Shown: positions 9,195-17,273 of the stretch, piece after piece
Layout: each line of letters opens with the position of its first letter
Numbering within the stretch: position 1 is the first letter of the stretch
NCBI GenBank assembly: GCA_030824555.1
Contig: JAVBXK010000046.1
Location: forward strand, 28,724-92,723
Direction: 5' to 3'
DNA: 64,000 nt
DNA from: a bacterium
GTDB lineage: Bacteria; Pseudomonadota; Gammaproteobacteria; Burkholderiales; Burkholderiaceae_C
Made by a program: the position numbers and the translations under genes
Notes under the pieces: generated by a model
Seen by the model: only the letters and a program-made list of their open reading frames with translations
What the model was told of the DNA's origin: nothing
Database searches by the model: none

Positions 9195-9527
9195 GCAAAA
9201 ACACCTTTCTGGTATGTCCTTCAATGCAAATAAGTGCACTGTTGAACTGAAGTTGTGTGAATTCTGGCATACAAAACATCAATATAAATACACCAGAAGT
9301 GTATTTTCTGGATTTTTAGGGTTTGTACTGATCTGATGCTTGTGTTGGCTTAGGCGGTCTTTGTCGGTTGTTGATGAGTAAAAATGGCCAAATTTACCCG
9401 TAACCATGCTGTTTTTTGAGTTGAGCGCCCGCAATGGATAGGATGGTATTTGCCAGTCTGAAGTCAACTTCGTGGCATTTTTTATAAATCTTCTTGCATG
9501 CCACAAACAATTGGAGGTATATTTGCC
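9195..9527. promoter_or_regulatory. Divergent promoter/operator region of the catabolic cluster
   Basis: 333 bases without a gene between the synthetase (leftward) and the GntR regulator (rightward), clearly richer in A+T than the surrounding genes. It contains nested inverted repeats: AAATACAC, 5 bases, GTGTATTT at 9286-9306, overlapping CCAGAA, 7 bases, TTCTGG at 9293-9311. These are good candidates for operators of the adjacent GntR/FCD regulator controlling both arms. No -35/-10 pair could be assigned with confidence. Confidence 0.6.
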
Positions 9528-10280
9528 ATGTCTATGGATCACATTGCTTCTCTGGAACCCCTGAACGACCTCGAAACTGCGGTGTCGTGCGAAGACGCGC
9601 GTCCACGCGGTGGGCGTTCCGTCGAAATCCGTCACGCTCTTCAAGAGGAAATAGAAAGCGGCAAGTTGCCCCCTGGCAGTCCGCTGGACGAACGGGCATT
9701 GGCGGCCCGCTTTCAGGTGTCAAGAACACCTGTGCGTGAAGCGCTGCAGCAACTGGCGGCGCGCAATTTGGTTCGCATCGCCCCTCGTCAGGGCATGAGC
9801 GTGGCGCGCCTGTCCATCAGTCAAGTGCGGGCCATCATGGAAACCATTGGCGAGCTTGAAGGCATGTGCGCAAAGCTGGCTGCACGCCGGGTTGGTGACG
9901 AGTTGCGTGCCCAGTTGGATGTGGCCTTGCAGCATTGCCAGGATGCCGCCATTCAGGGGGGCACAGAGGAATACGCGTTGGCCAACGCCAAGTTCCATGA
10001 AGTGATTTATGCAGGCAGCCTCAACCCCTACCTGGCTGACCTGATTCGCAACGCAAGGCGCCAGATCTACCGCTACCGCTTGCGTGACTTCGTGACCAAA
10101 GCGCAGATCAACAAGTCGATGCAAGACCACCTGAAAGTGGCACGCGCCATTCAGGATGGTGACGAGATGGCCGCAACCCATCAAATGATGTTGCACGTGC
10201 CGTCGGGGTCGACCGGATTTTCAGAGTTCCTGGCGCGAATGCCCATGAACCTGTTTGAAACAGAACCGGGTGAGTCCTGA
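9528..10280 (+). CDS. GntR family transcriptional regulator (FCD domain)
   Basis: 250 residues. An N-terminal winged helix is seen as LPPGSPLDERALAARFQVSR followed by TPVREALQQLAARNLV. The C-terminal helical FCD ligand-binding domain carries an R-x-x-E/D-like ELEGMCAKLAARR segment and NAKFHEVIYAGSLNPYL with a metal-binding-type His. Such regulators bind small carboxylates and usually repress neighbouring catabolic genes. The ATG at 9528 follows GGAGG at 10 bases, so it is preferred over an ATG ten codons upstream. It opens the rightward arm and probably binds the palindromes at 9286-9311. Confidence 0.92.
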   Translation: MSMDHIASLEPLNDLETAVSCEDARPRGGRSVEIRHALQEEIESGKLPPGSPLDERALAARFQVSRTPVREALQQLAARNLVRIAPRQGMSVARLSISQVRAIMETIGELEGMCAKLAARRVGDELRAQLDVALQHCQDAAIQGGTEEYALANAKFHEVIYAGSLNPYLADLIRNARRQIYRYRLRDFVTKAQINKSMQDHLKVARAIQDGDEMAATHQMMLHVPSGSTGFSEFLARMPMNLFETEPGES

Positions 10281-10309
10281 CGCGCCCGGTTCAACCACTT
10301 TGACCAACC

Positions 10310-10687
10310 ATGCCACGCTCCATCGACATTCCGGGTGCCTCGCACAACGCGCCCATCCCCGCTGCCGCCCGTGTGGGCAACCTGCTCTGCACGTCGGCGG
10401 TATCAGGAAAAGACCCCGCAACCGGGCAATTGCCTGCCGATGCTGCCAGCCAGGTCCATCACGCATTTGCCAACCTGAGGGCGATATTGCAAGCAGGCGG
10501 TGCGTCGCTGGATGACGTGGTGAAGTTCAGCGTGACGATCAAAGACAACGCGGTGCGTGAGCACCTCAACGCCGCGTGGCAGGCCTGCTTCCCGGACGCA
10601 CACGACCGCCCGGCTCGCCACATCGTGGTGCAAGACCTGCAGCACGGTATGTGGCTGCAAATCGAGGTCATGGCATTCGTTCAGTAA
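10310..10687 (+). CDS. RidA/YjgF family protein (enamine/imine deaminase)
   Basis: 125 residues, normal for the family. Characteristic segments are GNLLCTSAVSGKDPATGQL near residue 23, the helix with ANLRAILQAGGASLDDVVK, and PARHIVVQDL near residue 100, which contains the conserved Arg used to hold the substrate carboxylate. RidA proteins hydrolyse reactive 2-imino acids; members inside aromatic catabolic operons are also described as aminomuconate-type deaminases. It lies 29 bases after the regulator gene and 37 before the hydratase-like gene. Its presence hints at an imine or enamine intermediate, but a general protective role is equally possible. Confidence 0.9.
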   Translation: MPRSIDIPGASHNAPIPAAARVGNLLCTSAVSGKDPATGQLPADAASQVHHAFANLRAILQAGGASLDDVVKFSVTIKDNAVREHLNAAWQACFPDAHDRPARHIVVQDLQHGMWLQIEVMAFVQ

Positions 10688-10724
10688 CCCCCCCACCCAT
10701 CACTTACTCAGGAGATGCCACTTC

Positions 10725-11726
10725 ATGATCATCGATTCCCACGCCCACATCATCATGCCGCCGGAGAGCTTTCGCTTCATGGCGGAACTTGTCGGGGGTC
10801 GTGCCAACCCCAACACCCTGCCCAAGATTCCAGATGCCGCCGTACGCAAGGTGGCAGAGGAGTTGCTCAAGGGCATGGACAGCGTGGGCACCGATGTTCA
10901 GTTCATCTCTCCGCGTCCGTACTTGCAGATGCACTCTGTCAAGCCCGGTCGTGTGACCGAGTTGTGGACCACCCATTGCAATGATCTGATTGCCCGTTAC
11001 GTTGCCATGTTCCCAGACCGTTTCCGGGGCGTGGCTGGCTTGCCGCAGTACATGGATGAGGCGCTGGCGTTGCGAGTGATCCCCGAACTCAAGCGATGCG
11101 TCAACGAACTCGGTTTCATCGGCTGCCTGCTCAACCCTGACCCGACCGAGGGCCTGGGCGATCCGCCCGGGCTGGGCGATCCGTTCTGGCACCCGCTGTA
11201 CCAGGCCATGACCGAACTTGATGTACCTGCCCTGATTCATTCGGCAGGCAGTTGCAGCGCACGCGAGTCATACACGCTCAAGTTCATCAACGAAGAGAGC
11301 ATTGCGGTGATTTCGTTGCTGCACGCCCAAACGTTCGAGAAGTTTCCCAACCTGAAGATCGTGGTGGCCCACGGCGGGGGGGCCATTCCCTACCAGATGG
11401 GGCGGTTCCGCTCGTGGAGCGTGCGCAAAGGCGACAAAGAGACGTTCGATGAGCAGCTCAAGAAGCTGTATTTCGACACCTGCAACTACAGCCAGGATGC
11501 CATCGATCTGCTGTTGCGCGTAGCGGGCACCGACAACGTCCTGTTTGGCACCGAAAAGCCCGGCACGGGCAGCTCACGCGACCCGATCAGCGGACGCGAC
11601 TACGACGACATGAAGCCAGTTATCGAGAGCATCGAATGGCTGACAGACGAGCAAAAGCGCAACATTTTCGAGTGCAACTGCAAGCGCGTCTACTCGCGCG
11701 CTTTTCGCAAAGACGATGACTGTTAA
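10725..11726 (+). CDS. Amidohydrolase-superfamily protein, LigJ-like (4-oxalomesaconate hydratase type)
   Basis: 333 residues. It begins MIIDSHAHII, giving the metal-ligand pair His6/His8. From memory it resembles LigJ of Sphingobium closely through CVNELGFIGCLLNPDP, ELDVPALIHSAGSC, VVAHGGGAIPYQMGRFR and the FECNCKRVY tail. LigJ binds zinc through two N-terminal His, a third His and a Glu; His172 and Glu277 here fit those positions. LigJ hydrates 4-oxalomesaconate in the protocatechuate 4,5-cleavage and gallate pathways. An AGGAG site precedes the ATG; a longer frame starts inside ridA and was rejected. With the LigB-type dioxygenase in the other arm it suggests meta-type ring cleavage. A decarboxylase of the same fold (ACMSD type) is the alternative. 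Confidence 0.85.
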   Translation: MIIDSHAHIIMPPESFRFMAELVGGRANPNTLPKIPDAAVRKVAEELLKGMDSVGTDVQFISPRPYLQMHSVKPGRVTELWTTHCNDLIARYVAMFPDRFRGVAGLPQYMDEALALRVIPELKRCVNELGFIGCLLNPDPTEGLGDPPGLGDPFWHPLYQAMTELDVPALIHSAGSCSARESYTLKFINEESIAVISLLHAQTFEKFPNLKIVVAHGGGAIPYQMGRFRSWSVRKGDKETFDEQLKKLYFDTCNYSQDAIDLLLRVAGTDNVLFGTEKPGTGSSRDPISGRDYDDMKPVIESIEWLTDEQKRNIFECNCKRVYSRAFRKDDDC

Positions 11727-11741
11727 TCCTGGAGACAAACC

Positions 11742-12977
11742 ATGCCATTGAGTAAAGAAGACAACGATTTGTTGACCCGCGTCGAAAACGGCGCACCCAT
11801 GGGCGAGATGCTTCGCCAGCATTACTGGCTACCGGCGGTGCCCTCGTTCAAGCTGGAGGCCGATGGCGCACCGGTTCGGGTGCGCCTGCTGGGCAAGAAC
11901 TATGTGGCGTTTCGTGCCACCAATGGCGATGTTGGCGTGATCGATGAGCAATGCCCGCACCGCAAAGCCTCGCTGGCCTTGGGTCGCAACGAAGACAACG
12001 GCATCCGCTGCATCTACCACGGCTGGAAATTCAACGTCAAAGGCGAGGCGGTGGAGGCTCCCAATCACGTTGGAAACCAAGAGCAGTTTTGCAAGCACGT
12101 GAAGGTCAACCGCTACACGACGGTGGATCGCGGTGGCCTTGTCTGGGTGTGGCTGGGCACAGGCGAAACGCCTCCACCGTTCCCCGATCTGCCTTTCATG
12201 GATCTGCCTGTGGATCAGCGCTCGGTCACCACCGTTGAGGTGCCAACCAATTGGGTTCAAGGCGTGGAAGCGTCCATGGATTCTTCGCACGTCGGTGTGC
12301 TGCACGAATCCACCACCCAGCTCACAGCCGGTGGCGGCAACGAGCGCATGCTGATGACCAAGTCGCTGGCACCCAAACTTGAGTTTGAAGAGCGCCCCTA
12401 CGGGTATCGCTATGCAGCCCTTCGCGCGCTGCCCGACGGCCAGGTTTATGCACGGGTCAACAACTTCGTCATGCCTTGGTACGGCATCATCTGCCCACCG
12501 GATGCCCACGGTCCGACCACGGTCTTTTTCTCTACCCCGGTCGATGATGTCACGCACCGTGCCTGGTTTGTGCACTTCAATCCGCACCGTCCCCTCGGCA
12601 TGACCATCATGTCAGCGACGCCAGACGTGTGGAACTTTCCGCCCCTGCCACCTGGCGATCCAAAGGACAACTGGGGCCAGAACCGCGACATCATGAAGCG
12701 TGGCCACAAAACCGGTTTCCCCCAGCATTTGGGTACGGAAGACTTCGCCATGTTTCTGAGCCAAGGCCCCATTGCTGACCGTACCGATGAACAGCTGTGT
12801 TCAGCGGACGGGGCCATCATCCGGGTGCGCCAGATGTTGCTCAAAGCCGCCCGCGAGTTCATGGACGGCAAGGCACCTACCATGGCCCATCACCCCGATT
12901 TGAATTACCGAAAAATTCAATCTGTGGGTGGCGTGCTGCCAGCGAATGAAGACTGGCGCACTCTGGCCGGCATCTAG
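11742..12977 (+). CDS. Rieske non-haem iron oxygenase, phthalate 4,5-dioxygenase-like
   Basis: 411 residues. The Rieske centre is visible as CPH (Cys71, His73) and CIYH (Cys90, His93). The mononuclear iron site is EASMDSSHVGVLH, giving Asp180, His183 and His188. Length and layout fit the single-component-oxygenase group that includes phthalate 4,5-dioxygenase, phenoxybenzoate dioxygenase and O-demethylases. These enzymes hydroxylate or dealkylate aromatic acids using electrons from a flavin/2Fe-2S reductase. The matching reductase is encoded at 14060-15037. A GGAGA site lies before the ATG, 15 bases after the upstream gene. The substrate is not identifiable from sequence. Confidence 0.93.
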   Translation: MPLSKEDNDLLTRVENGAPMGEMLRQHYWLPAVPSFKLEADGAPVRVRLLGKNYVAFRATNGDVGVIDEQCPHRKASLALGRNEDNGIRCIYHGWKFNVKGEAVEAPNHVGNQEQFCKHVKVNRYTTVDRGGLVWVWLGTGETPPPFPDLPFMDLPVDQRSVTTVEVPTNWVQGVEASMDSSHVGVLHESTTQLTAGGGNERMLMTKSLAPKLEFEERPYGYRYAALRALPDGQVYARVNNFVMPWYGIICPPDAHGPTTVFFSTPVDDVTHRAWFVHFNPHRPLGMTIMSATPDVWNFPPLPPGDPKDNWGQNRDIMKRGHKTGFPQHLGTEDFAMFLSQGPIADRTDEQLCSADGAIIRVRQMLLKAAREFMDGKAPTMAHHPDLNYRKIQSVGGVLPANEDWRTLAGI

Positions 12978-13067
12978 ATTCCCTTCGACGGGTCCGTCAA
13001 GGTGCGTCAGACACTTCGGACCCCGTCGGATCGCCCGATCCGTTCATTTTCACAGCCACGAGACAAC

Positions 13068-14042
13068 ATGAATATCCACCGCCGCCACATGGTGCTGTCC
13101 AGCGGTGCGCTGCTGGCGTTGCCACGCGCAAGTTGGGCACAGAGCAAACCCGCCATCCGCATCCTGGTTGGTTTTCCGGCCGGGGGGGCCACCGATGCCA
13201 TCGCACGTGCGGTTGCCGACCGCTTGCCCAACCTCCTGGGGCAACCCGTCATCATTGACAACAAACCTGGTGCCGGGGGACGAATGGCCGCAGATACCGT
13301 GCTGGCGGCACCCGCCGATGGCCTGACCTTCATGGTGGCACCCAATGCCACCCCCACGTTCCAGACGCTGGTGTTCGGTCACCAGATCCGTTGGAATATC
13401 CTGAAAGACTTCATATCGGTGGCCGGGTTTGCCTCGTACCCACTTGGCATGGGCGTGGCCCTGAACACCGGTGCCACCAACGCCCAGGAGTTTGTTGAAT
13501 GGGTCAGAAAGAACCCCGGCAAAGGCAGCTTCGGTACGCCTGGCCTGGGTGGTCAAAACGCCTTCCTGGGGGTGCAGCTGGCCAAAACCACCGGCATAGA
13601 CCTGCCCGTGACTCCCTACAAAGGCTCACCTCCTATGGTGAACGACCTGTTGGGTGGCCACGTGCCGTCGGCCATCAGCCTCTTGGACGGCATGATGGCC
13701 CACCACCGTGCAGGCAAGATCCGTGTGATTGGCATTTTTACCAAGGCACGCTCTCCCCTGATGCCTGATATCCCCACGTTTGCCGAGCAGGGCATTGACG
13801 TGACATCGGGCGAAGGCTGGACCGGCATGTGGGCACGTGCAGGCACGCCAGCTGCCGACATCGAACGCATGCAAAGAGCCGTTCAACAGGTGCTGGCATT
13901 GCCCGAGGTCAAGGAGCAAATGAGCCAGCGCCTGTGGGTACATCCCCACTTTCGCACGGGGCCCGAGGTGGACATCCTGCTGCGGGCCGAGCTGGCCCAC
14001 TGGGAACCCATCATCAAAGCCTCTGGTTTCAAGCCAGATTGA
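13068..14042 (+). CDS. Bug/TctC-type periplasmic solute-binding protein
   Basis: 324 residues. The N-terminus carries a twin-arginine-like NIHRRHMVL and a hydrophobic stretch ending ASWAQS, so it is exported. Family blocks are AIRILVGFPAGGATDAIARA, VIIDNKPGAGGRMAAD, LTFMVAPNATPTFQTL and GEGWTGMWARAG. It aligns along its whole length with the protein at 3644-4624, including the shared APNATP-x-FQTL and GWTGMWA blocks. It sits between the Rieske oxygenase and its reductase, which ties solute uptake to this pathway. The partner membrane subunits are not in the window. The start is the ATG of the export signal; an upstream ATG adds 22 unlikely residues. Confidence 0.92.
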   Translation: MNIHRRHMVLSSGALLALPRASWAQSKPAIRILVGFPAGGATDAIARAVADRLPNLLGQPVIIDNKPGAGGRMAADTVLAAPADGLTFMVAPNATPTFQTLVFGHQIRWNILKDFISVAGFASYPLGMGVALNTGATNAQEFVEWVRKNPGKGSFGTPGLGGQNAFLGVQLAKTTGIDLPVTPYKGSPPMVNDLLGGHVPSAISLLDGMMAHHRAGKIRVIGIFTKARSPLMPDIPTFAEQGIDVTSGEGWTGMWARAGTPAADIERMQRAVQQVLALPEVKEQMSQRLWVHPHFRTGPEVDILLRAELAHWEPIIKASGFKPD

Positions 14043-14059
14043 TCCCGAAAGACCGCGCC

Positions 14060-15037
14060 GTGACCAGCACGCCCACCCTCCAGGTCCGACTCCGGGCCAT
14101 CACCTTCGAAGCCGACACCATCATTCACCTTGAGTTTGTGAACATGGCATCGGGTCAACCTCTGCCTGCCTTCTCGGCCGGTGCCCACATCGACCTGCAC
14201 CTGCCCACCCCCAATGGTCTTCTGGTGCGCAGCTATTCACTGCTCAACGACCCGCGCGAAACGCACCGCTACTGCATTGGTGTCAACCGCGATGCCCAAT
14301 CCCGTGGCGGCTCGCGCCATGTGCACGACGTGCTGCGTGTTGGCCAAGTGCTCGCCATCAGCCCGCCACGCAACCACTTCCCGCTGGACGAGAACGCACC
14401 GTTCAACGTCTTCATTGCCGGGGGCATCGGTATCACCCCCATGCTGGCCATGATTGCCCGTTCGCAAGCGTTGGGCATCCCTTGGCGCTTGCATTACGCG
14501 GCCCGCACCCACCAGCATGCTGGTTTTCTGACCACGCTGGCCGCCTACCACGGCCAGCCGGGTGCCGACGTGGCGCTGTACTTTGACCACGAGCCCTGCG
14601 GGCAAATGCTGGACCTTGAGCGTGTGGTGGGCAGCTTGCCCGATGGGGCACATGTGTATTGCTGTGGCCCGCTGCCCATGTTGCAAGCCTATGAGCGAGC
14701 CACCACCGCTTTGCCCACGGCGCGCGTGCACCGCGAATACTTTGCAGCCAAAGACGCCGCTGCCACCGAAGGCGGTTTCACTGTGGAGCTTGCGCGCAGC
14801 CGCAAGACCTTGGTCGTGCCCCCAGGCAAAACCATTTTGGACTGCCTGATCGACATCCAGGTTGAACCGCCGTTTTCGTGCCGCGAGGGTGTTTGCGGTA
14901 CCTGCGAAGTGCGCGTGCTTGAAGGCACGCCCGACCACCGTGATTTGGTCCTGTCCGACGCCGAACACGCCATCAACGACCGCATGATGGTCTGCTGCTC
15001 TGGCGCCAAGAGCCCCAAGCTCGTCCTGGATATCTGA
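14060..15037 (+). CDS. Phthalate-dioxygenase-reductase type oxidoreductase (FMN, NAD, 2Fe-2S)
   Basis: 325 residues from a GTG start; the frame is open further upstream but that stretch lies inside the Bug gene. Domains in order are a flavin-binding barrel (VRSYSLLND near residue 57), an NAD(P)-binding domain (FIAGGIGITPMLAMIAR, later YCCGPLPML) and a C-terminal plant-type ferredoxin with CREGVCGTC and a final CC. This order matches phthalate dioxygenase reductase and vanillate demethylase subunit B. It passes electrons from NAD(P)H to the Rieske oxygenase encoded two genes upstream. The ribosome-binding site is weak, so translational coupling with the upstream gene 17 bases away is likely. 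Confidence 0.9.
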   Translation: MTSTPTLQVRLRAITFEADTIIHLEFVNMASGQPLPAFSAGAHIDLHLPTPNGLLVRSYSLLNDPRETHRYCIGVNRDAQSRGGSRHVHDVLRVGQVLAISPPRNHFPLDENAPFNVFIAGGIGITPMLAMIARSQALGIPWRLHYAARTHQHAGFLTTLAAYHGQPGADVALYFDHEPCGQMLDLERVVGSLPDGAHVYCCGPLPMLQAYERATTALPTARVHREYFAAKDAAATEGGFTVELARSRKTLVVPPGKTILDCLIDIQVEPPFSCREGVCGTCEVRVLEGTPDHRDLVLSDAEHAINDRMMVCCSGAKSPKLVLDI

Positions 15038-15080
15038 ACGCCGTTTCAGACCCGAATTCAACCCGAAAGCTTTCCAACCC

Positions 15081-15869
15081 ATGAGCAACGCTCTCATCAC
15101 CTACGAACTCGACGGCAACATTGCGTTGATCGGACTGAACCGCCCGGACAAGCGCAATGCCATCAATGACCCGCTGATCGATGAATTGCGCACTGCCGTG
15201 CTGCGTGCGCACGAAGAAGCGGATGTGGCCGTGCTGTTTGGTCACGGCAGCAACTTCTGCGCGGGCCTGGACTTGGCCGAAGCGTTGTCACGCGCAACCG
15301 GCCAGATCAAACCCCCGCGCAAGCGGCGGCGCCACAACTGGCACGAGGTGTTCGACCTCATTGCCCGCGGTCCCATTCCTGTTGTGGCCGCGTTACACGG
15401 TGCCGTTGTGGGCGGTGGACTTGAATTGGCCACGGCGGCACACGTGCGCGTGTGTGACGACACCGCTCTGTTCGGGTTGCCCGAAGGCCAACGGGGGATA
15501 TTTGTCGGCGGCGGTGGCACGGTGCGCATTCAGCGTGTGGTGGGCACCAGTGTGATGATGGACATGATGCTGACGGGGCGCTTGCTCACCCCGGCAGAAG
15601 GCCTGCAGGAGCATGTGGTGCGCTATGTCACGCCAGCGGGCGAGGCGCTCACCAAAGCCAAAGAACTGGCGGTCCGCATCGCCAAAAACAGCATTGACAC
15701 CAACTGGATGATTGTCAACGTGCTGCCACGCATCCACGACATGTCGCACGACGATGGCCTCTTCGTCGAACAACTGAACTCCGCCCGTGCCCGCCCACCC
15801 GAAGCCGAAGCCCGCTTGCGCGAGTTCGTGGACGGCAAGGCCAAAAAGCTGCAAGACAACCAGACCTGA
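15081..15869 (+). CDS. Enoyl-CoA hydratase/isomerase (crotonase family)
   Basis: 262 residues, family length. Oxyanion-hole segments are NFCAGLDLAE near residue 57 and HGAVVGGGLELA near residue 105; an acidic residue lies in FGLPEGQRGIF at the usual catalytic Glu position. A basic insert (KPPRKRRRHNW) sits between them. Crotonases hydrate enoyl-CoA esters in beta-oxidation, but the family also includes isomerases and ring-opening enzymes. It is followed 9 bases later by the 3-hydroxyacyl-CoA dehydrogenase, so hydration followed by oxidation is the simplest reading. Confidence 0.9.
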   Translation: MSNALITYELDGNIALIGLNRPDKRNAINDPLIDELRTAVLRAHEEADVAVLFGHGSNFCAGLDLAEALSRATGQIKPPRKRRRHNWHEVFDLIARGPIPVVAALHGAVVGGGLELATAAHVRVCDDTALFGLPEGQRGIFVGGGGTVRIQRVVGTSVMMDMMLTGRLLTPAEGLQEHVVRYVTPAGEALTKAKELAVRIAKNSIDTNWMIVNVLPRIHDMSHDDGLFVEQLNSARARPPEAEARLREFVDGKAKKLQDNQT

Positions 15870-15878
15870 GACACCCAC

Positions 15879-17228
15879 ATGAGCGCCTTCGACTTTTTTC
15901 ACGTCAGCGACGAAGAACGTGCACGCGCCTTGGCGCATGCCCAGCTGGCTGCGGCCCAAGCAGCCAGCATTCCCGATATCCCCAGCAGCACGCCATTGCG
16001 TCGGGTGCAACGGGTGGCCGTCATCGGTGCGGGCACCATGGGCGGGGGCATTGCCATGTCGCTGGCCAATATCGGTATCCCCGTCACCCTGATCGACAGC
16101 AACCAGCAAGGACTGGAGCGCGGCATGGCACGGGTGCAAGACAACTACGCCACCACCGTCAAACGCGCCAAACTCAGCCCCGCTGACATGGCACAACGCA
16201 TGGCCCTCATCACTGGTTCGCTGCAAATCGCCGATGCAATAGATGCTGACATGGTCATCGAAGCGGTGTTTGAAGACATGGAGTTGAAGCAGGGCATCTT
16301 TCGTCAGCTTGATGCCTGTTGCAAACCCGGTGCCATTCTGGCCACTAACACGTCGGGGCTTGACGTGGATGCCATCGCCGCCGTCACTTCTCGCCCGCAA
16401 GATGTGGTGGGCGCGCACTTTTTCAGCCCCGCACACGTCATGAAATTGCTCGAAGTGGTGCGGGGTGCGCACACGGCACCCGACGTGATTGCCACCCTGA
16501 TGAACCTGGGGCAGCGCATGGGCAAGATCGCCGTGCTGGCTCGAATTTACCCTGGCTTCATTGGCAATGCCTTGTTTCGCAACTACACCCGTGAGGCCCA
16601 CTTTTTGGTGGAAGACGGTGCGCTTCCCAACGAAGTTGACGCGGCACTGAGAAAGTTCGGCTATGCCATGGGCATTTTTGCCGTGCACGACATGGCTGGC
16701 AACGACGTGGGTTACCAAACGCGCAAGGCTCAAATGGCCACCCGTCCAACCGACCGCCGCTGGAATGACCTGATCCTCAAGCTGTGCGACTTGGGACGTT
16801 TGGGGCAAAAAAGCGGCAAAGGCTGGTACCGCTACGATGCGGGCGACCGCACGCCACACCGTGACCCTGAGCTGGAACGGTTCATTGTCGAAGAGTCGGC
16901 ACGCATGGGCATTCAGCGCCAGCCCATGGACGAAGCAGACATCATCAAGCGCTGCCTCTACGGCATGATGAACGAAGGTGCCAAGCTGCTGGAGCAAGGC
17001 ATTGCCCTGCGCCCCAGCGACATCGACATCACCTACCTGACCGGCTATGGCTTTCCTGCCCATCACGGTGGCCCCATGTTTCTGGCAGACCGCATCGGTC
17101 TGGCGAACGTGCTTGCCGACATCCGGCAGCTCCATGCCCAATATGGATACTGGTGGCAACCCGCCCCACTGCTGGAGCGGTTGGTGCGCGAAGGCAAGTG
17201 CTTTGCCGACCTTCAGCAAGGGCGCTGA
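15879..17228 (+). CDS. 3-hydroxyacyl-CoA dehydrogenase
   Basis: 449 residues. A short charged N-terminal extension is followed by the NAD-binding motif VAVIGAGTMGGGIAMSLAN near residue 47, the catalytic His segment GAHFFSPAHVMKLLEVVRG near residue 180, and two copies of the C-terminal helical domain (PGFIGNALFRNYTREA, and later DITYLTGYGFPAHHGGPMFL). It is like the FadB/FadJ dehydrogenase half without the hydratase half, which is encoded just upstream. It oxidises an L-3-hydroxyacyl-CoA to the 3-ketoacyl-CoA, the substrate of the thiolase in the other arm. The roughly 40-residue N-terminal lead may be a relic linker of a fused ancestor. Confidence 0.92.
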   Translation: MSAFDFFHVSDEERARALAHAQLAAAQAASIPDIPSSTPLRRVQRVAVIGAGTMGGGIAMSLANIGIPVTLIDSNQQGLERGMARVQDNYATTVKRAKLSPADMAQRMALITGSLQIADAIDADMVIEAVFEDMELKQGIFRQLDACCKPGAILATNTSGLDVDAIAAVTSRPQDVVGAHFFSPAHVMKLLEVVRGAHTAPDVIATLMNLGQRMGKIAVLARIYPGFIGNALFRNYTREAHFLVEDGALPNEVDAALRKFGYAMGIFAVHDMAGNDVGYQTRKAQMATRPTDRRWNDLILKLCDLGRLGQKSGKGWYRYDAGDRTPHRDPELERFIVEESARMGIQRQPMDEADIIKRCLYGMMNEGAKLLEQGIALRPSDIDITYLTGYGFPAHHGGPMFLADRIGLANVLADIRQLHAQYGYWWQPAPLLERLVREGKCFADLQQGR

Positions 17229-17273
17229 CCACCCATTGACGACCCACGTCGCACCAACCTACCGGGAATACGC

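Noticed and set aside
15393..17219. 608-codon open frame on the minus strand
   Set aside because: It lies antisense to the enoyl-CoA hydratase and hydroxyacyl-CoA dehydrogenase genes, which have full family motifs; the antisense protein has none.
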